Source of the DNA: Catenuloplanes niger
GTDB lineage: Bacteria; Actinomycetota; Actinomycetes; Mycobacteriales; Micromonosporaceae
Direction of reading: 5' to 3'
NCBI RefSeq assembly: GCF_031458255.1
Contig: NZ_JAVDYC010000001.1
Coordinates: 8,418,501-8,482,500, forward strand
Length of the DNA: 64,000 nucleotides
How positions within the stretch are numbered: position 1 is the first letter of the stretch; every line of letters starts with the position of its first letter. Below, one piece after another: positions 60,662-64,000 of the stretch. The notes under the pieces are model-generated. The model did no database searches. It was given only the letters and a program-made list of their open reading frames with translations, and had not been told where the DNA came from. Both the position numbers and the translations under genes were made by a program.

Positions 60662-61528
60662 TCAGCGCGGCAACAGGCAGCCGGAGATGGTCAGGTCGAT
60701 GGTCCGGGACGAGGTCAGGCACGTGGTGAACCAGTACGTCTGCTGGCCGTAGCCGCGGCCTCGGAGCACCGTGACCGTGCCGTTCGCCGCGACCTCGCAC
60801 GGGTTGTTGAGCGTGCAGCGGCCACCGGACTCGTTGCCGGTGTTGTTGACGCCGATCACCGCACCGGTGGCGTCGTCGACGATCGGCGAGCCGGACGTGC
60901 CGCCGATCGTGTCGCAGCCGGCGTCGTACCGGATGGAGTCCCGCCAGGACCACTGGTCCTCGCGGAGCGTGGGGACGAAACCGTCCACCGTGCAGTTCCA
61001 GACGCGCTTCCAGTAGCCGGACGGGACGGACATCGACGTGCCGGCGGCGGTCCGGCTGCCGGAGATGGTGAGCGGCGTGGCGCCGTACTGGCTCCGCAGC
61101 GCCGCGAACGTGGTGTTCAGCCGGTAGAGCGCGACGTCCGTGCCGGTCATGGTGGCGTAGAGGACCAGGTCGGCGCGGACCCGGCCGAGCGCGCCGCCGC
61201 TCGCGTCGAGCAGCGTGCCCTGCCGGGTGCTGGACACGTTGCGCAGCACGGTGCCGGAGCCGATGAAGCCGCCCTCGTAGCAGTGGCCGTTGGTCAGCAT
61301 CATCGCGCGGTCGCCGCCGGCCGAGGTGGGGTAGCGCACCAGCGACGCCGAGCAGTTGTTGAGCGCGATGGTCGAGGCCAGCGTGGCGGGTGCGGCGAGC
61401 GCGGGCGCCGCGGGTGCGGGCCCGGCGGCTGCGGGACGGGCCGGCGCGGCCTCCGCCGGCCCGGCGGGACCGAAGAGGACGGCGGCGATCGCGGCGGCAC
61501 CGAGCGCGAGTGTCCGTCGAAGCTGCAT
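60662..61528 (-). CDS. Secreted trypsin-like serine protease
   Basis: 288 residues. Signal peptide (MQLRRTLALGAAAIAAVLFG, ending AEA), an Ala/Pro-rich segment, then a chymotrypsin-fold domain with the triad His in MMLTNGHCYEGG, Asp in GTDVALYRL and Ser in IGGTSGSPIVDD. Several cysteines suit disulfides. Exported, single-gene unit with a terminator behind it. The specificity pocket was not determined. Confidence 0.9.
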   Translation of the reverse strand: MQLRRTLALGAAAIAAVLFGPAGPAEAAPARPAAAGPAPAAPALAAPATLASTIALNNCSASLVRYPTSAGGDRAMMLTNGHCYEGGFIGSGTVLRNVSSTRQGTLLDASGGALGRVRADLVLYATMTGTDVALYRLNTTFAALRSQYGATPLTISGSRTAAGTSMSVPSGYWKRVWNCTVDGFVPTLREDQWSWRDSIRYDAGCDTIGGTSGSPIVDDATGAVIGVNNTGNESGGRCTLNNPCEVAANGTVTVLRGRGYGQQTYWFTTCLTSSRTIDLTISGCLLPR

Positions 61529-62031
61529 GGAGGAGTCCTTCCGCGGGAACGGGGACGGCTCGGGGGTGGACCGCCCGTGCGTACCCTCGCATCGGGGTTT
61601 ATGGGTGTCAATAAATCACTTTGACCATGACTCCGGCGGTATGACCCGATGCCGGCTGTCGCGTGGACGACAGTGAAATCGCGCCGTCATATTCGGTTGT
61701 GCGGGCGGAAATGTCGCCGAGAGGCGCACGTTCCCCAGTGACTCAGCGCACATCGGTGTATTTGCGGGCGGCGTTGCTGGTCGGCGTTCGCATGTGATTT
61801 ACAGGCGTCGATTCAGAAGTGCGCACTATTGCCAATGCAAAAAGCGCGGGGCACTGTGGGTTCATCGCCACCACACCACGCCCCGGCGGGCGGATGTGCT
61901 GGCGTGGGAGCGTTTCCATGATGGGGGAGCAGGGGGTTCTGCCAGCACATTGTCCGGAATGTCGTGGTGCCCGCACGTCCGGGTTAACCACCGGTAAATC
62001 CTGCGCGAAAGTCGAAAGAGGGGGCCGTCCG
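61529..62031. other. Long non-coding region, 503 bases, upstream of the aminotransferase
   Basis: Base composition drops compared with flanking genes and no frame shows GC-biased third codon positions. An open frame from 61819 into the aminotransferase exists, but its codons (AAA, TTA, AGA, AAT, TGT) are unlike the genome, so I treat it as leader. The region probably holds the promoters of the protease (minus) and the aminotransferase operon (plus). No strong hairpin was found. Confidence 0.5.
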
Positions 62032-63255
62032 TTGAGCTCGCATCTCGCCGAGTACACCGGCAACGGGATCTATCTGACCGCACACGACGAGCAGTACATC
62101 GACTGCGCGTCCGGCACGTTCAACGTTTCGCTCGGCTATTCCGCCAAAGAGGTTGTCGACGCACTTCACCGGCAATTGGACCGCCTCGCCCACCTGACGT
62201 CCGAGCACACGCGGGACGCCTCGGCGCGCATATTTGAATCGATGCGCGAATATCTCCCGCCGCACATCGGCGCGTTCTGGTTCCGGGACATCACCGGCTC
62301 GACCGCGAACGAGGCCGCGATCCGGATCGCCCAGAAGGCCACCGGGAACACCGACGTCTTCTCGCTCTTCCTGTCCCACCACGGCCAGTCCGTGGCCGCG
62401 ACCGGCATCTCCGGCAACGCGTTCCGGCACCGGTCGTTCACGCTGCCGTTCCCGGGTTCGGTGAAGGTGCCGGCGCCGGACTGCGCCAACTGCTTCTTCG
62501 GCCAGACGCCGGACCGGTGCGGGCTGCTCTGCGCCACCCGGGTCGCGGACTTCGCCGAGTACGCGTCCAGCGGCCGGATCGCCGCACTGATCATCGAGCC
62601 GGTGCTCGGCAACGGCGGCAACCTGGTGCCGCCGGACGGCTACTTCCGCGAGCTGCGCCGGGTCTGCGACGACCTCGGCATCCTGATCATCGCGGACGAG
62701 GTGCAGACCGGCTTCGGGCGCACCGGCACGTTCTTCGCCTCCACCGGCGTCGCGCGCGAGCTGCGACCGGACATCATCACGTTCGCCAAGGGCGCGGGCG
62801 GCATCGGCATCCCGGTCGCGGGCGTGCTGATGCGGCCCGAGCTGGACGTGCTGGAGCCGTGGGAGCACTCCAGCACCGCGGGCGCGAACCCGCTGTCGCT
62901 GACCGCGCTGGAGGAGACGGTCCGCTACATCCGCGACCACGACGTGCTGGACAACGTGACCGCCGTGGAGCAGCCGCTGCTGGACGGCCTGCGCGCTCTC
63001 GAGCGCGACTATGTAACCGTTTCCAACCCGCGCGGCGTCGGGCTCATGCAGGCGTTCGACCTGCCGGACTCGGACGCGGTGCACCGGTTCCTGCCGATCG
63101 CCCGGCGGCACGGCCTGATCATGCGCGGCAGCCGGTACGGCTTCGGCCGCGCGGTCAAGGTCCGGCCACCCCTGATCATCACGCCCGAGCAGGTCGACGA
63201 GCTGCTCGTCCGTCTCCGCGCGGCACTGCACACCTTCACCGAGGAGGGGTCATGA
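62032..63255 (+). CDS. Class III PLP-dependent aminotransferase
   Basis: 407 residues from TTG 62032, with AGAGGGGG 7 bases upstream; an ATG at 61918 or 61921 is possible but has poor codon bias. Fold type I class III: NGIYLTAHDEQYIDCASGTFN at the start, DITGSTANEAAIRIAQKATG, HHGQSVAATG, ALIIEPVLGNGGNLVPPDGY, the PLP-binding DEVQTGFGRTG and the Schiff-base lysine in ITFAKGAGG. A cysteine-rich insert (DCANCFFGQTPDRCGLLC) lies near residue 150. The ATGA overlap with the dehydrogenase gene makes a coupled pair. Confidence 0.88.
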   Translation: MSSHLAEYTGNGIYLTAHDEQYIDCASGTFNVSLGYSAKEVVDALHRQLDRLAHLTSEHTRDASARIFESMREYLPPHIGAFWFRDITGSTANEAAIRIAQKATGNTDVFSLFLSHHGQSVAATGISGNAFRHRSFTLPFPGSVKVPAPDCANCFFGQTPDRCGLLCATRVADFAEYASSGRIAALIIEPVLGNGGNLVPPDGYFRELRRVCDDLGILIIADEVQTGFGRTGTFFASTGVARELRPDIITFAKGAGGIGIPVAGVLMRPELDVLEPWEHSSTAGANPLSLTALEETVRYIRDHDVLDNVTAVEQPLLDGLRALERDYVTVSNPRGVGLMQAFDLPDSDAVHRFLPIARRHGLIMRGSRYGFGRAVKVRPPLIITPEQVDELLVRLRAALHTFTEEGS

Positions 63256-64000
63256 AGGCTCTCAGATACGGATCGGCCTGGAACGTGGACCTCGCGGACG
63301 TGCCGGACCTCCACGTGACCGGCGACGACGACGTCGTGGTCGACATCGCCTACTGCGGCATCTGCGGCACCGACCTGGGCATCGTCTCCGGCGCCTACCC
63401 GGTCGCGGTCCCCGGTGTCACGCTCGGCCACGAGGCCTCCGGGGTCGTGGCCGAGGTCGGCGCGGGCGTCACCACGATCGCGCCCGGCGACCGCGTGGTG
63501 ATCAACCCGACGCCGTACTGCGGGCGCTGCCGGATGTGCCGCACCGGCCGGATCAACCACTGTGTGGGCAAGCACGGCACGGAGAGCGGCGTCAGCTACG
63601 ACGGCGCGTTCGCCGGGCGGTACCGGACCACGTCCGCGTTCGTGCACCGCGTCCCGGACCACGTGCCGCTGCGCGCGGCCGCGCTGACCGAGCCGCTCAG
63701 CTGCGTCGTCACCGGCGTGCGGAAGATCCAGCCGACGTCGCTGGCGATGAACACCTACGTGATCGGCGCGGGCCCGCTCGGCCTGCTCTACGCCTGGATG
63801 CTGTCGCTGAAGGGCCTGAACCCGACCGTGGTCGAGCGGTCCCCGGCCCGCCTCGACTTCGCCCGCGACCGGCTGCCGGCCGGCAGCCGGATCACGGCCG
63901 GCCTGGACGGGGAGAACGACCTCGACATCGTCGTCGACACCACCTCGCACTTCCTGGAGGAGCTGTTGCCGCGGATGGCGCCGGGCGGCACGTTCATGTC
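63252..64000 (+). CDS. Zinc-dependent medium-chain alcohol dehydrogenase, 5' part
   Basis: About 249 residues are visible before the window ends. Catalytic zinc ligands: Cys in CGICGTDLG and the GHE motif in LGHEASGVVAEVG; structural zinc cysteines in CGRCRMCRTGRINHC. The Rossmann loop is VIGAGPLGLLYAWML. Resembles threonine dehydrogenase/polyol dehydrogenase-like MDR enzymes. With the aminotransferase just upstream it could oxidise an alcohol to a ketone that is then aminated, as in aminosugar or aminocyclitol routes (inference). Incomplete at the 3' end. Confidence 0.88.
   Translation, partial: MKALRYGSAWNVDLADVPDLHVTGDDDVVVDIAYCGICGTDLGIVSGAYPVAVPGVTLGHEASGVVAEVGAGVTTIAPGDRVVINPTPYCGRCRMCRTGRINHCVGKHGTESGVSYDGAFAGRYRTTSAFVHRVPDHVPLRAAALTEPLSCVVTGVRKIQPTSLAMNTYVIGAGPLGLLYAWMLSLKGLNPTVVERSPARLDFARDRLPAGSRITAGLDGENDLDIVVDTTSHFLEELLPRMAPGGTFM

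Noticed and set aside
61819-62031. N-terminal extension of the aminotransferase, including a CPEC cysteine motif
   Set aside because: Codon use is unlike the genome, with many A/T-ending codons. A TTG with a good ribosome binding site at 62032 gives a normal family start.

Overview
The window comes from a high-GC actinomycete. The GC content, strongly GC-biased third codon positions, frequent GTG/TTG starts, an ergothioneine operon, Tat-exported peptidases, a HelD/HelR-type helicase behind a rifamycin-associated element and many LuxR/TetR/LacI/MarR regulators all fit a soil or plant-litter filamentous actinobacterium. Micromonosporaceae (Actinoplanes-like) is my guess from gene content; no rRNA or marker gene here proves it. 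No tRNA, rRNA, insertion sequence, prophage or CRISPR array was seen.

Layout. 0-6 kb: tail of an MmyB-like regulator, a LuxR regulator that has lost its ATPase domain and is coupled to a phosphotriesterase-family hydrolase, an AraC regulator, an SRPBCC/XRE pair and a TRIC-family membrane protein. 6-15.5 kb: DUF3500 lipoprotein with a NicO-type nickel/cobalt transporter, a membrane PAS-GGDEF-EAL protein, a nitronate monooxygenase-like flavoenzyme and a cytochrome P450, with a divergent HTH/MarR regulator. 15.6-19.8 kb: egtABCD, four overlapping genes for ergothioneine synthesis. 19.8-26.9 kb: small proteins, a second-type methionine aminopeptidase behind a sharp palindrome, XdhC, a tandem SagB-type oxidoreductase, VOC and HbpS-like proteins. 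26.9-29.3 kb: fasciclin lipoprotein plus molybdopterin oxidoreductase operon with a SigK-like promoter. 29.5-31.2 kb: SDR/LysR divergent pair.

31.2-34.7 kb holds the most unusual gene: a stand-alone HsdM-type DNA methyltransferase-like protein of 898 residues whose catalytic motif IV is degenerate (APPF), followed by an HsdS-like region and a C-terminal HEPN-type RNxxxH motif, with no hsdR or hsdS nearby. It is a candidate single-gene defence system. 34.7-39.1 kb: M28 peptidase, MarR/luciferase-like monooxygenase/F420-type reductase, GNAT. 39.3-45.7 kb: a small exported peptide, MoxR, DUF58 and VWA proteins, an HtrA-like protease without PDZ and a two-component system whose kinase carries five tandem 8-residue repeats in its ATP lid. 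45.7-48.4 kb: three overlapping sugar-metabolism genes (isomerase, Gfo/Idh oxidoreductase, epimerase). 48.8-53.5 kb: poorly known proteins, a TetR regulator with its palindrome, and a LacI regulator divergent from a GH5-CBM2 beta-mannanase. 53.7-57.2 kb: two bacterial PH-domain membrane proteins and a second M28 peptidase, paralogous to the first. 57.3-61.5 kb: HelR-like RNA polymerase protection factor with its RAE, DoxX, cold-shock protein and a secreted trypsin. 61.5-64 kb: a 500-base non-coding leader, then a class III aminotransferase coupled to a zinc alcohol dehydrogenase that runs off the window, possibly the edge of a biosynthetic cluster.

Most operons here are translationally coupled (GTGA, ATGA or TGATG overlaps). 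Several regulator genes sit next to perfect inverted repeats that are good operator candidates. Function assignments come from reading motifs by eye; no database search was run.
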